Origin: Limimaricola sp964022235
Lineage (GTDB): Bacteria > Pseudomonadota > Alphaproteobacteria > Rhodobacterales > Rhodobacteraceae
Assembly: GCF_964022235.1 (NCBI RefSeq)
Contig: NZ_CAXHZL010000002.1
Location: forward strand, 62,001-126,000
Reading direction: 5' to 3'
DNA: 64,000 bases
The position numbers and the translations under genes are program-made. Positions 39,548-48,732 of the stretch are shown piece by piece. The stretch's first letter is position 1. Every line of letters starts with the position of its first letter. The notes under the pieces are model-generated. The model saw nothing but the letters and a program-made list of their open reading frames with translations. It was not told the origin of the DNA and made no database searches.

Positions 39548-41107
39548 ATGAACATCCAGACACAGACCACGCCGAGCCGCCAGGTCAGCTCCGCGCTCGA
39601 CACCAGCCATCTCGGCGTGCCGTTCCCGTTCAAATCGCGCTACGGCAACTTCATCGGCGGCCAGTTCGTCGAGCCGCGCTCGGGCCAGTATTTCGAGAAC
39701 CCGACGCCGATCACCGGCGAGGTGATCTGCGAGATCGCGCGCTCCAACTCCGACGACGTGGAAGCCGCCCTCGACGCCGCCCACGCCGCCTTTCCGGCCT
39801 GGGGCAAGACCTCGCTGGGCGAGCGGTCGAACATCCTCAACAGGATCGCCAACAAGATGGAGGAGAACCTGCAGCTCCTCGCCGCGGCCGAGACCATCGA
39901 CAACGGCAAGCCGATCCGCGAGTCGGTCAACGCCGACCTCGCGCTTGCCGTCGACCACTTTCGCTACTTCGCGGGCGTCATCCGTGCCGAGGAAGGCTCC
40001 ATCGCCGAGATCGACGCCAACACCTATGCCTATCACTTCAACGAACCACTTGGTGTGGTCGGCCAGATCATCCCGTGGAACTTCCCGCTGTTGATGGCGA
40101 CCTGGAAGATCGCGCCGGCGCTGGCCGCCGGCAACTGCGTGGTGCTCAAACCCGCCGAGCAGACGCCGGCGTCGATCATGGTGCTGATGGAGCTGATCGG
40201 TGATCTGCTGCCGCCGGGTGTGCTGAATATCGTGCAGGGCTTCGGCCTTGAGGCGGGCAAGCCGTTGGCCCAATCCGACCGGATCGCCAAGATCGCCTTC
40301 ACCGGCGAGACCACGACCGGCCGCCTGATCATGCAGTATGCCTCGCAGAACCTGATCCCGGTGACGCTGGAGCTTGGCGGCAAGTCGCCCAACGTGTTCT
40401 TCGAGGACGTGATGCAGGCCGACGATGCCTTCTTCGACAAGTGCCTCGAAGGCTTCACCATGTTCGCGCTGAACCAAGGCGAGGTCTGCACCTGCCCTTC
40501 GCGCGCGCTGATCCAGGAATCAATCTACGACGACTTCATCGCCCGCGCGGTGGAGCGGGTCGGCAAGGTGGTGCAAGGCAACCCGCTCGACATGAACACG
40601 ATGATCGGCGCGCAGGCCTCGACCGAGCAGATGGAAAAGATCGGCTCCTACCTGAAGCTTGGTCGCGACGAGGGGGCCGAGGCGCTGATCGGCGGCGAGG
40701 TGGCCTCGCTGGGATCGGGTCTGGAGAACGGCAACTACATCCAGCCCACGGTCTTCCGCGGCAACAACAAGATGCGCATCTTCCAAGAGGAGATCTTCGG
40801 ACCGGTGCTCTCGGTCACCACCTTCAAGGACGAGGCCGAGGCTCTCGAGATCGCCAACGACACGCTCTACGGCCTTGGCGCCGGTGTCTGGACGCGTGAC
40901 GGCTCCCGCGCCTTCCGCATGGGCCGCGCGATCCAGGCGGGCCGGGTCTGGACCAACTGCTACCACCAGTACCCCGCTCACGCGGCCTTCGGCGGCTACA
41001 AACAGTCGGGTATCGGGCGCGAGAACCACAAAATGATGCTCAACCACTACCGCCAGACCAAGAACCTTCTGGTCTCCTACGACCAGAACGCGCTGGGCTT
41101 CTTCTAG
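39548..41107 (+). CDS. NAD-dependent aldehyde dehydrogenase (ExaC/AcoD type)
   Basis: The 519-residue cytoplasmic enzyme oxidises the aldehyde made by the quinoprotein alcohol dehydrogenase to the acid. It contains 'VVGQIIPWNFPLLMATWKIA' (Asn of the active site), 'IAFTGETTTGRLI', the catalytic Glu in 'PVTLELGGKSPNVFFED' and the catalytic Cys at about residue 314 in 'NQGEVCTCPSRALIQ'. The C-terminal 'YKQSGIGRENHKMMLNHYRQ' is typical of acetaldehyde dehydrogenases of this type. ATG 39548 follows GGGAGGA. The DUF779 gene that usually accompanies it is next. Confidence 0.93.
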   Translation: MNIQTQTTPSRQVSSALDTSHLGVPFPFKSRYGNFIGGQFVEPRSGQYFENPTPITGEVICEIARSNSDDVEAALDAAHAAFPAWGKTSLGERSNILNRIANKMEENLQLLAAAETIDNGKPIRESVNADLALAVDHFRYFAGVIRAEEGSIAEIDANTYAYHFNEPLGVVGQIIPWNFPLLMATWKIAPALAAGNCVVLKPAEQTPASIMVLMELIGDLLPPGVLNIVQGFGLEAGKPLAQSDRIAKIAFTGETTTGRLIMQYASQNLIPVTLELGGKSPNVFFEDVMQADDAFFDKCLEGFTMFALNQGEVCTCPSRALIQESIYDDFIARAVERVGKVVQGNPLDMNTMIGAQASTEQMEKIGSYLKLGRDEGAEALIGGEVASLGSGLENGNYIQPTVFRGNNKMRIFQEEIFGPVLSVTTFKDEAEALEIANDTLYGLGAGVWTRDGSRAFRMGRAIQAGRVWTNCYHQYPAHAAFGGYKQSGIGRENHKMMLNHYRQTKNLLVSYDQNALGFF

Positions 41108-41124
41108 ACCTCGGCCCTCCCCCC

Positions 41125-41154
41125 CCGGACCGGCGCACTCCTGCGCCGGTCCGG
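41125..41154 (+). terminator. Strong hairpin between aldehyde dehydrogenase and DUF779 genes
   Basis: A 13-bp perfect stem (CCGGACCGGCGCA / TGCGCCGGTCCGG) with a 4-base loop lies 18 bases after the stop. The following tract is C-rich rather than T-rich, so it may be a partial terminator or an RNA-stabilising stem inside an operon. Confidence 0.5.
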
Positions 41155-41184
41155 CCCCCTTCCCCTGTCCCGGAGACCCGGCCC

Positions 41185-41541
41185 ATGACCAACACAACCG
41201 CAGAGACGGGCCACATAGGGGTCAGCGCCACCGATGCCGCGCTCGATCTCATCTCCGAGATCAAGTCGCGCCACGGCGACGACCTGCTGTTTCATCAATC
41301 CGGCGGCTGCTGCGATGGCAGCGCGCCGATGTGCTTTGCCGCTTCGGATTACATGGTGGGGCCGCGCGACGTCTGCCTCGGCACCATCGGCGGCGTGCCC
41401 TTCTACATGAACCACGACCAGTACGAGCGCTGGAAGCACACCACCCTGACCATCGACGCGATCGACGGCATGGGGGGCATGTTCTCGCTCGACAACGGCA
41501 CGGGGCGGCGGTTTCTCACCCGCTCCGAGGTCTGTCTCTGA
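41185..41541 (+). CDS. DUF779 protein associated with acetaldehyde dehydrogenase
   Basis: The 118-residue protein contains 'DLLFHQSGGCCDGSAPMCFA', 'DVCLGTIGGVPFYMNHDQYE' and 'FSLDNGTGRRFLTRSEVC', which define DUF779. The conserved CC and C residues suggest metal or redox chemistry, but the function is not known. Its genes habitually follow ExaC/AcoD-type aldehyde dehydrogenases, as here. ATG 41185 has GGAG upstream. Confidence 0.9.
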   Translation: MTNTTAETGHIGVSATDAALDLISEIKSRHGDDLLFHQSGGCCDGSAPMCFAASDYMVGPRDVCLGTIGGVPFYMNHDQYERWKHTTLTIDAIDGMGGMFSLDNGTGRRFLTRSEVCL

Positions 41542-41569
41542 TCCCCATCCCCGACCGAAGGACGACCCT

Positions 41570-42019
41570 ATGCGCCATTCGATGCGCCACCCAAAGCGCT
41601 TGGCCACAGCTCTTGCGCTTGCCACCCTCACGGCCACCCCCGCCTTGGCCGAGACCCATCTTGTCCAGATGCTCAACCGCGACGCGGCGGGCAACATGAT
41701 GGTGTTCGAGCCCGCCTATCTCGAGATCGCGCCGGGCGACAGCGTCACCTTCGTTCCGACCGAGCGGTCGCACAACGCCGAGAGCATGGACGACATGCTG
41801 CCCCAGGGAGCCAAAGGCTGGACCGGCAAGCGCGACGAAGAGATTACGGTGAGCTTCGACGTGCCGGGCTACTACGGCTACAAATGCAAGCCGCACGAGG
41901 CGATGGGCATGGTCGGGCTGATCCGCGTCGGCGACCCCGAGACCCTGCCCGAGGTCGGCAAGCTACGCGGCAAGGGCGACGACCGTATGCAGGAGCTTCT
42001 GGCGCAGGCAGGCGCCTGA
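41570..42019 (+). CDS. Pseudoazurin (blue copper protein)
   Basis: The 149-residue periplasmic cupredoxin has a signal peptide ending 'LTATPALAE'. The copper ligands are visible as His in 'TERSHNAESMDDML', Cys in 'YGYKCKPHEAMGMVGL', and His and Met in the same segment. Pseudoazurins carry single electrons between periplasmic enzymes and the respiratory chain. It closes the alcohol locus, so it may act as an extra or alternative acceptor beside cytochrome c550, perhaps for the NosR-like protein. ATG 41570 follows AAGGA. Confidence 0.92.
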   Translation: MRHSMRHPKRLATALALATLTATPALAETHLVQMLNRDAAGNMMVFEPAYLEIAPGDSVTFVPTERSHNAESMDDMLPQGAKGWTGKRDEEITVSFDVPGYYGYKCKPHEAMGMVGLIRVGDPETLPEVGKLRGKGDDRMQELLAQAGA

Positions 42020-42052
42020 CGCCGGGGCCACGGCACCCGGTCCCGCTGGCGA

Positions 42053-42083
42053 AACGGCGCCCCGCTTGTCGCGGGGCGCCGTT
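42053..42083. terminator. Bidirectional terminator between pseudoazurin and the TRAP gene
   Basis: A 13-bp perfect stem (AACGGCGCCCCGC / GCGGGGCGCCGTT) with a 5-base loop sits between convergent genes. The arms end in TT and AA, giving short U-tracts in both directions. Confidence 0.7.
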
Positions 42084-42090
42084 GTCATGT

Positions 42091-44733
42091 TCAGAAGGCA
42101 GGAACAGTCTGGCGTCGACGCTGGAGCAGGACCACCACGCCCAGGAGCAGCAGCGCCGGGATGTAGAACACGTATTTCGTGATCCGCTGGCGCGGGGCCT
42201 GCACCTCGGCGATCCGCACCGGCGTGTCCGAGTAAAAGTCGAAATCGGCAAGCTTCTCGGCCACCGGAGTGCCGAACATCGGCTCGTCGAGCCGCACCAC
42301 ATCGCCTTCTGGGAACAGCAGCAGTCCCGAGGCGTCGATCCTTTCGGCGGCGCCGCCTTCGCCTTCGATGTTCATCACCAGCGTCGTCGCGGTCGTGGCA
42401 CCCGAGTTGAAGTCCGGCCCCTCGATCTTAAGCCGCAACAGGTCGCCCGGACTGGCCTCGGCCACCGCCGTTTCGAACTCGGCCGGGGCATAGGTCTGGA
42501 ACGGACTCTGGACCTGATTGAGCCAGAAGCCCGGCACGAAGAGCGTGAAGGCCACGATCAGCAGGGCGGCGGATTCGTGGATCTTCGAGGGTGCGAGAAA
42601 GTAGCCTTGGGTCGCGGCGGCGAAGAGCAGCATCGCGAAGGTCGCCACCACGAAGATGAACACCGCCTGACCGATCCCCGCCCATGTGCCCAGATCGATG
42701 CCGTAGAGGATCAGCGCGGGGTTGTAGATGAACAGGAACGGCAGCGCGACGGTGCGCAGGCTATAGAAGAACGCCGTGAAGCCGGTCTTGATCGGATCGC
42801 CACCCGAGACGGCGGCGGCGGCGAAGGAGGCCAGACCCACCGGCGGCGTCACGTCGGCCATGATGCCAAAGTAGAACACGAAGAGATGCGCCGCGATCAG
42901 CGGCACGATCAGCCCCTCCTGCGCGCCCAGGTTCACCACCACCGAGGCCATCAGAGAAGAGACCACGATGTAGTTGGCGGTGGTCGGCAGGCCCATGCCG
43001 AGGATCAGCGAGAACAGCCCCACGAAGACCAGCATCAGGATCAGGATGCCGCCCGAGAGCTGCTCGACGAGGCCCGCAAGCTCGGTGCCGATCGGGGTCT
43101 TGGTGACGGTGGCCACGATGATACCGGCGGCCGCCGTGGCGACGCCGATGCCGATCATGTTGCGCGCGCCCGCTACCAAACCATCGCGAAGGTCATGCAG
43201 ACCGGCGGCGAATTGCGAGGCCAGTGTGCTGCCCTCGCCCCGGAACAGTGCCTTGAGCGGGCGCTGGGTCAGGATGATGAACAGCATCAGGCCGGTGGCG
43301 TAGAAGGCCGATTTGGCCGGGCTTTGACGCTCGACCATCAAGAACCACACCAGCACCAGGATCGGCAGCACGTAGTGCAGGCCGGTGGCATAGACCTCGG
43401 CCACGGTGGGCAGCTTGATCTCTTCGTCCGAGGGGTCGTCCATTTCGAGATCGGGGCGCTGCGCCGCGACCCAGACCAGACCGAGATAGACCACGCCCAG
43501 AAGCACCATCATCAGCGGAGCGGCCAGCGACGGCAGCGCGCCCTCGAGGGCGTCGACGCCGTAGATCAGCGCGGTGAAGGCGACGCCCGCCACGGCAAAG
43601 CCGATCAGGAACTTCACGATCATGCCAGCGAAGCTCTTGCTCTCGCCCAGCGCCGGCATCTCGCGCTTCAGCGCCTCGAGATGCACGATGTAGACCAGCG
43701 CGATGTAGGAGATCACCGCCGGGATGAAGGCGTGCTTGATCACCTCGAGGTAGGAGATGCCGATGAACTCGACCATCAGGAAGGCGGCCGCGCCCATCAC
43801 CGGGGGCATGATCTGGCCGTTGACCGAGGAGGCCACCTCGACCGCGCCGGCCTGCTCGCGCGAAAAGCCCACCCGCTTCATCAGCGGGATGGTGAAGGTG
43901 CCGGTGGTGACCACGTTGGCGATCGATGAGCCCGAGATGAGACCGGTCATGGCCGAGCCGACGACGGCGGCCTTGGCCGGGCCGCCGCGCAGATGGCCCA
44001 GACCCGCAAAGGCGAGCTGGATGAAATAGTTGCCGGCACCCGCCTTGTCCAAGAGCGAGCCGAACAGCACGAAGAGAAACACGAAGGCGGTCGAGACACC
44101 AAGCGGGATACCGAAGACACCCGCCGTGTCGAGCCATTGCGCGTTGATCAGCGAGGTGAAGGACAGCCCCTCGTGCTCGACAAGATCGGGGATCAGCCAG
44201 CCGGTGCCGAAATAGGCATAGGCGAGGAACAGCGCCCCGACGATGGTCAGCGCCGGGCCCAGCGCGCGGCGCGAGGCTTCGAGCAGCACCACGAGACCGA
44301 CCGAGCCGATGATCACCTGCGCTTGCGTCGGCAGGCCCGAGCGCGCGGTCATCGCCAGCGTGTCGGAGAACCAGAAGACATAGAAGGCGCAGAAGGCACC
44401 GATGAGGGCGAGGCCCCAGTCGACCAGCGGGATGCGCTCGCGCGGGCTCGACTTGAAGGCGGGATAGGCGAGGAAAGCGAGAAAGATCGCGAAGGTCAGG
44501 TGAATGGGCCGCGTCTGCGAGGAGTTGAGCACCGGCAGGTAGGCCCCGAACCACAGTTGCGGCTGCGCGATCCACAGCTGGAACAGCGACCAGGCCATTG
44601 CCGTGCCCGCGATCAGCATCGCTGTCGCGCGGTTGATCGGCGCGCGCGCGCCCGAGTCCGAACTGGTGACGAGGTCCTGCAGATCGTCGTCCGAATATTG
44701 CCGGTCGTCCCGGTCCTCGCGCTGGTCGGCCAT
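42091..44733 (-). CDS. TRAP-TAXI transporter fused permease (4TM/12TM)
   Basis: The 880-residue membrane protein fuses the small and large TRAP permeases, as TAXI systems do. It has a hydrophilic N-terminal 30 residues, then many helices with TRAP markers ('GAGNYFIQLAFAGLGHLRGG', 'GLISGSSIANVVTTGTFTIP', 'SVNGQIMPPVMGAAAFLMVE', 'LILGMGLPTTANYIVVSSLM', 'FGIMADVTPPVGLASFAAAA'). A C-terminal extension of about 120 residues is mostly soluble. It takes up an organic anion with sodium. The TAXI binding protein gene is 108 bases upstream in the same direction. Confidence 0.93.
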   Translation of the reverse strand: MADQREDRDDRQYSDDDLQDLVTSSDSGARAPINRATAMLIAGTAMAWSLFQLWIAQPQLWFGAYLPVLNSSQTRPIHLTFAIFLAFLAYPAFKSSPRERIPLVDWGLALIGAFCAFYVFWFSDTLAMTARSGLPTQAQVIIGSVGLVVLLEASRRALGPALTIVGALFLAYAYFGTGWLIPDLVEHEGLSFTSLINAQWLDTAGVFGIPLGVSTAFVFLFVLFGSLLDKAGAGNYFIQLAFAGLGHLRGGPAKAAVVGSAMTGLISGSSIANVVTTGTFTIPLMKRVGFSREQAGAVEVASSVNGQIMPPVMGAAAFLMVEFIGISYLEVIKHAFIPAVISYIALVYIVHLEALKREMPALGESKSFAGMIVKFLIGFAVAGVAFTALIYGVDALEGALPSLAAPLMMVLLGVVYLGLVWVAAQRPDLEMDDPSDEEIKLPTVAEVYATGLHYVLPILVLVWFLMVERQSPAKSAFYATGLMLFIILTQRPLKALFRGEGSTLASQFAAGLHDLRDGLVAGARNMIGIGVATAAAGIIVATVTKTPIGTELAGLVEQLSGGILILMLVFVGLFSLILGMGLPTTANYIVVSSLMASVVVNLGAQEGLIVPLIAAHLFVFYFGIMADVTPPVGLASFAAAAVSGGDPIKTGFTAFFYSLRTVALPFLFIYNPALILYGIDLGTWAGIGQAVFIFVVATFAMLLFAAATQGYFLAPSKIHESAALLIVAFTLFVPGFWLNQVQSPFQTYAPAEFETAVAEASPGDLLRLKIEGPDFNSGATTATTLVMNIEGEGGAAERIDASGLLLFPEGDVVRLDEPMFGTPVAEKLADFDFYSDTPVRIAEVQAPRQRITKYVFYIPALLLLGVVVLLQRRRQTVPAF

Positions 44734-44788
44734 CGGACGCGCTCCCTCATGTTGTGTTGGTGTCAGCTCCGCCCCTCGGGACGGGAAG

Positions 44789-44818
44789 GGCCGGGGCGCG
44801 CCCGCGCGCGCCCCGGCC
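44789..44818 (-). terminator. GC-rich hairpin between the TAXI binding protein and permease genes
   Basis: A 13-bp perfect stem (GGCCGGGGCGCGC / GCGCGCCCCGGCC) with a 4-base loop lies just after the binding protein gene. It could reduce permease expression relative to the binding protein, which is usual for such operons. Confidence 0.5.
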
Positions 44819-44841
44819 GGTCGTTCAGCGATGCGTGCCGA

Positions 44842-45810
44842 TCACTCGATCAGCCCGGCCTCGCGGTAGTATTTCTCGGCGCCCGCGTGCAGCGGAGCCG
44901 ACAGGCCGTCGGCGACCATCTCTTCCTTGGTCAGTTCGGCGAAGGCCGGGTGCAGGCCCTTGAACTGATCGAAGTTCTCAAACACCGCCTTGGTCACCTC
45001 GTAGACGACCTCCTCGGGCACGGCGGCCGAGCTGACGAAGGTCGCGCCGACGCCGAAGGTCGAGACGTCTTCGTCGTTGCCGCGATACATGCCGCCCGGA
45101 ATGGTGGCGGTGCGGTAGTAGGGGTTGTCGGCCACGAGCTTGTCGACCGCCTCGCCAGACACTTCGACCAGCACCGCGTCACAGGCGGTGGTCGCCTCCT
45201 GGATCGAGCCCGAGGGGTGACCGACGGTGTAGACCATCGCGTCGATGTTGTTGTCGCACAGCGCCTGGCTCTGCTCGGCGGCCTGCAGCTCGGAGGTGAG
45301 CTGGAAGTCGTCCATGGTCCAGCCCATGGCCTCCATCAGCACTTCCATGGTGCCACGCTGGCCCGAGCCCGGGTTGCCGACGTTGACGCGCTTGCCCTTG
45401 AGGTCTTCGAAGGTCGTGATGCCGGCATCGGCGCGGGCCACGACGGTGAAGGGCTCGGGGTGCACCGAGAACACGGCGCGCAGGTCTTCGAACGCGCCCT
45501 GCTCCTCGAACTGCGAGGTGCCTTCGATCGCGTGGAACTGCCAGTCGGACTGGGCCACGCCGAACTCGATCTCACCCGACCGCAGCGCGTTGATGTTGTA
45601 GACCGAGCCGCCGGTCGACTCGACGCCGCAGCGGATGCCGTGATCGGCGCGGCCGCGGTTCACCAGACGGCAGATCGCGCCGCCGGTGGGGTAGTAGACG
45701 CCGGTGACGCCGCCCGTGCCGATCGAGATGAACTGCTGACCGTCCTGCGCGGATGCGCCCCCCGCGGCCAGGGTCAACGCGGTCGCGGCTCCGACGAGAT
45801 ACGTCTTCAT
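44842..45810 (-). CDS. TAXI-family TRAP substrate-binding protein
   Basis: The 322-residue periplasmic protein has a signal peptide (MKTYLVGAATALTLAAGGAS) and the TAXI hallmark 'FISIGTGGVTGVYYPTGGAI'. 'CGVESTGGSVYNINALRSGE', 'FGVAQSDWQFHAIEGT' and 'RVNVGNPGSGQRGTMEVLME' follow. It delivers a substrate, often glutamate or another organic acid in this family, to the fused permease downstream. The ligand cannot be read from sequence. Confidence 0.93.
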   Translation of the reverse strand: MKTYLVGAATALTLAAGGASAQDGQQFISIGTGGVTGVYYPTGGAICRLVNRGRADHGIRCGVESTGGSVYNINALRSGEIEFGVAQSDWQFHAIEGTSQFEEQGAFEDLRAVFSVHPEPFTVVARADAGITTFEDLKGKRVNVGNPGSGQRGTMEVLMEAMGWTMDDFQLTSELQAAEQSQALCDNNIDAMVYTVGHPSGSIQEATTACDAVLVEVSGEAVDKLVADNPYYRTATIPGGMYRGNDEDVSTFGVGATFVSSAAVPEEVVYEVTKAVFENFDQFKGLHPAFAELTKEEMVADGLSAPLHAGAEKYYREAGLIE

Positions 45811-45919
45811 GGTTTCTCTCCCTTTGGGTTCGTGATGTTCGTGGCTTCGCTTGGGCGATTGGCTCGCCTAAGCGTGATGTACCGCCCGTGAAAGTCAACA
45901 GCCCGCCGGTGTCAACGGG

Positions 45920-46462
45920 TTACGGCGCGGGCGTTTTGTCCAGTTCTTCCCGAATGTTGGCATCGAGCCGCAATCGCGTGCTGTTGGCGATGAAGGCCAG
46001 AACTGTGTAGAACCCCACCGTCGCCATGACATCGAACAGCCCCGCACAACCGACCAGCGCCTCCACCTCGGCCTGTCGCGCCGGTGACATCCTGGCCTCG
46101 GCCAGAAGCTCGTCCACCGCCCCCGCAAGGACTGCATCCTCAGGCGACATGGCGTCGAGAGGCCCGGCGATGGAGGCGATCCGCGCCTCCTCCATGCCGA
46201 GCTTGCGCGCGCGGCTGACATGGTGGCCCCATTCGTAATCCGAGCCATGCTGGTGCCCGGTGCGCAGGATCACCACCTCGCTGCGCTCCAGCCCGAGCGA
46301 GGTGTCGACCACCACGTGCTGGCGCAGGTCGCTCCATGCGCGCAGCAGGGCCGGATGATGCGCCATGACCCGGTAGATATCGAGCCGACCGGCAAAGCCC
46401 GGCAGCATGTCGGCGATCTCGACCGGCCAGTCGGCATCGGCCAGCGGTGCGAGATCGCTCAC
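45920..46462 (-). CDS. Carboxymuconolactone decarboxylase (CMD) family protein
   Basis: The 180-residue helical protein has 'HHPALLRAWSDLRQHVVVDT', 'RSEVVILRTGHQHGSDYEWG' and 'HHVSRARKLGMEEARI'. The usual CxxC redox pair of AhpD-like members is replaced by H-Q-H-G, so a peroxidase role is unlikely. Its GTG start at 46462 overlaps the stop of the aminotransferase (GTGA), so the two are co-translated and probably act in one pathway. Confidence 0.8.
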   Translation of the reverse strand: MSDLAPLADADWPVEIADMLPGFAGRLDIYRVMAHHPALLRAWSDLRQHVVVDTSLGLERSEVVILRTGHQHGSDYEWGHHVSRARKLGMEEARIASIAGPLDAMSPEDAVLAGAVDELLAEARMSPARQAEVEALVGCAGLFDVMATVGFYTVLAFIANSTRLRLDANIREELDKTPAP

Positions 46463-47790
46463 GCGATCTCTCCCAGAGCGGTCTCGACCGCACGGGCAAG
46501 GCGTTCGACGATCCGGTCGATGTCCTCGCGCTTGGCGATGAAGGGCGGGGCCAGAAGCACATGGTTGCCGCGCACGCCATCGATGGTGCCGCCCATGGGA
46601 TAGACCATCAGCCCCTCCTCCATCGCCGCCGCCTTGATCCGCGCGTGCAGCTTCAGGCCCGGATCGAAGGGGGACTTGGTGCCGCGGTCGGCCACCAGTT
46701 CGATCGCCTGAAACAGCCCCCTGCCCCGGATGTCGCCGACGTGGGCGTGGCTGCCGAAGGCTTCGCCGAGCCGGGTCGCCAGATGCGCGCCCATCTCGCG
46801 CACGTTCGACAGGAGATCGTCGCGCGCGATCACCTCCTGCACCGCGAGGGCCGCCGCGGCAGCCATCGGATGGCCCATGTAGGTGTGGCCGTGTTGGAAG
46901 AAGCCCGAGCCGCTGGCGATGGCCTCGTAGATCCTGCCGCTCAGGAGCACCGCACCGATCGGCTGATAGCCACCGCCAAGCCCCTTGGCCACGGTCATCA
47001 GGTCGGGCGCGACACCCTCCTGCTCGCAGGCGTGCAGCGTGCCGGTGCGCCCCATGCCGCACATCACCTCGTCGAGGATCAGCAGCACCCCGTGCCGGTC
47101 GCAGATCTCGCGGATGCGCTTGAAATAGTCGCCCACCGGCGGCACCGCCCCGGCCGTGGCTCCCACCACCGGCTCGGCCACGAAGGCCAGAACGCTCTCT
47201 GGGCCAAGCTCTTGTATCTTGGTCTCGAGCTCCCCTGCGGCCCGGGCGGCATAATCGGCGTCGCTCTCGGTCTCGCGCTGCTCGCGATAGGCGAAACAGG
47301 GCGCGATGTGATGCGTCTCCATGAGCAACGGTCGAAACTGCGCGCGGCGCCATTCGTTGCCGCCCGTGGCCAGCGCGCCCAGCGTATTGCCATGGTAGCT
47401 CTGCCGCCGCGCGATGACATGACGCCGACTCTCTTCGCCGCGCTCGGTCGCGTATTGCCGCGCCAGCTTGAGCGCCGCCTCCACCGCCTCCGAGCCGCCT
47501 GAGACGAGATAGGCGTGGCTGATCCCCTCGGGCGCGTCGGCCACGAGCCGGTCGCCCAGCGCCTCGGCCGCCTCGGTGGTGAAGAACCCGGTATGGGCAT
47601 AGGCCACCGTGTCGGCCTGCCGGTGCAGCGCCGCGAGGACATCCGGGTGGCCGTGGCCAAGACAGGAGACGGCGGCACCGCCGCAGGCGTCGATGTAGTC
47701 GCGCCCTTCGCTGTCGGTGATGGTCAGGCCCTGCGCCGTGACGGCGCGGCGCGGCTGGCCGCGCGTGGTTCGATGCAAGAGATGTGTCAT
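46459..47790 (-). CDS. Class III aminotransferase (PLP-dependent)
   Basis: The 443-residue protein is an aspartate-aminotransferase-fold, class III enzyme of the omega-transaminase type. It has 'DYIDACGGAAVSCLGHGHPD', 'FFTTEAAEALGDRLVADAPE', 'VSGGSEAVEAALKLARQYA', 'RQSYHGNTLGALATGG', the PLP aspartate in 'GVLLILDEVMCGMGRTGT' and the Schiff-base lysine in 'PDLMTVAKGLGGGYQPIGAV'. ATG 47790 follows AAGGGAT. The amino donor and acceptor are unknown; the coupled CMD-family protein may help define the pathway. Confidence 0.9.
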   Translation of the reverse strand: MTHLLHRTTRGQPRRAVTAQGLTITDSEGRDYIDACGGAAVSCLGHGHPDVLAALHRQADTVAYAHTGFFTTEAAEALGDRLVADAPEGISHAYLVSGGSEAVEAALKLARQYATERGEESRRHVIARRQSYHGNTLGALATGGNEWRRAQFRPLLMETHHIAPCFAYREQRETESDADYAARAAGELETKIQELGPESVLAFVAEPVVGATAGAVPPVGDYFKRIREICDRHGVLLILDEVMCGMGRTGTLHACEQEGVAPDLMTVAKGLGGGYQPIGAVLLSGRIYEAIASGSGFFQHGHTYMGHPMAAAAALAVQEVIARDDLLSNVREMGAHLATRLGEAFGSHAHVGDIRGRGLFQAIELVADRGTKSPFDPGLKLHARIKAAAMEEGLMVYPMGGTIDGVRGNHVLLAPPFIAKREDIDRIVERLARAVETALGEIA

Positions 47791-47977
47791 GGGGGATCCC
47801 TTCGGGGGCAGATCGGCGGCAGAATGCCCCCCCGCCTTTACAGGCGCAACCACCGGGTCGCCACCGCATGCCCCCCTTGGGCCCCGTGCCGGACGCTATG
47901 CTTCGACGGGCCATTCCCCTTGCGAGGACCACGCGCCTTGCAGGCGCGGCGGGTCCCGGTCGCGCCTCGGTCCGGCC

Positions 47978-48463
47978 TTAGCGTGCGAATTTCACCTGAG
48001 CGAGTTGCCAGATGCTGCGCGCGAAGGTCGTCTCGGTGCGATATTGCGCGCCACGGTCATAGGGATAGACGAGCCAGTAGGGCCCCTTGTCGCGCACCTG
48101 CATGGTTTCACCGTTCACCCGGGTCGCCACCACCGGTGAGGTGGCGTCGATCTCGTCGATCGGGATCTCGATCCGGTAGTCGTTGAGCGCGACCAGTTCG
48201 ACCTGCTCGACCGCTCCTTCTTCGGTCCCGACCCAATCGAGCAAGGCCGCCAGCGGCACGCCGGAAAAGCGGGTCTGGCCGTCGGTCCAGATCGTGCCGG
48301 TCACGAATTCTTCCTGCGGCAACGCGTCGAGCGCGGCGAGATCGAGCTCCACCACGGAGTGGTCCGGCCCCGTGACCCGCAGGGCCAGAGGTTGCGCCAT
48401 GGCGGCGCCGGCCAACGCCGAAACAGCGATGGCAACGAAGGCAGTCCTGAGCGTCCCGATCAT
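47978..48463 (-). CDS. Periplasmic oxidoreductase with a lone molybdopterin-binding-like domain
   Basis: The 161-residue secreted protein has a signal peptide ending 'ALAGAAMAQ'. A single domain follows that resembles the sulfite-oxidase molybdopterin fold ('FVTGTIWTDGQTRFSGVPLA', 'NDYRIEIPIDEIDATSPVVA', 'GPYWLVYPYD'). It is much smaller than catalytic members and lacks an obvious Cys ligand to Mo, so it may be a non-catalytic relative. ATG 48463 directly follows an in-frame GTG at 48466. The neighbour on the other side of a 270-bp gap is a LuxR regulator. Confidence 0.75.
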   Translation of the reverse strand: MIGTLRTAFVAIAVSALAGAAMAQPLALRVTGPDHSVVELDLAALDALPQEEFVTGTIWTDGQTRFSGVPLAALLDWVGTEEGAVEQVELVALNDYRIEIPIDEIDATSPVVATRVNGETMQVRDKGPYWLVYPYDRGAQYRTETTFARSIWQLAQVKFAR

Positions 48464-48732
48464 CACGAATCATCTCCCGGCTGTACTCGAGAACACTGGC
48501 CCAGCCCTCGATTTCGGGCCACATCGCTTCCGAACAGGTTCCTATCCCATGAGGTAGGGCCGGAATCCGGTTGGTGATTTCGTTGCAATTTTCACCACAT
48601 TTCGCGGCCTGACGCTCCGTTACACGGCTTGCAGCGCTCCTGCGGCCTCGAATTTTCCCAAAACGGAAACAACTTTGGGGCATGATCGAAGTGGCCCCTC
48701 GCGGGCCTTGTGAGCAACTGCCGGAGTGCATG

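Noticed and set aside
37700..40477. A 925-codon antisense frame across the hybrid kinase and aldehyde dehydrogenase
   Set aside because: Same low-information composition; the plus-strand genes carry clear catalytic motifs, so the antisense frame is a by-product of high third-position GC.
47920..47965. Small GCGCC-TTGCA-GGCGC hairpin as a terminator upstream of the molybdopterin-domain gene
   Set aside because: The stem is only five base pairs in a very GC-rich context and has no T-run; it is too weak to support.
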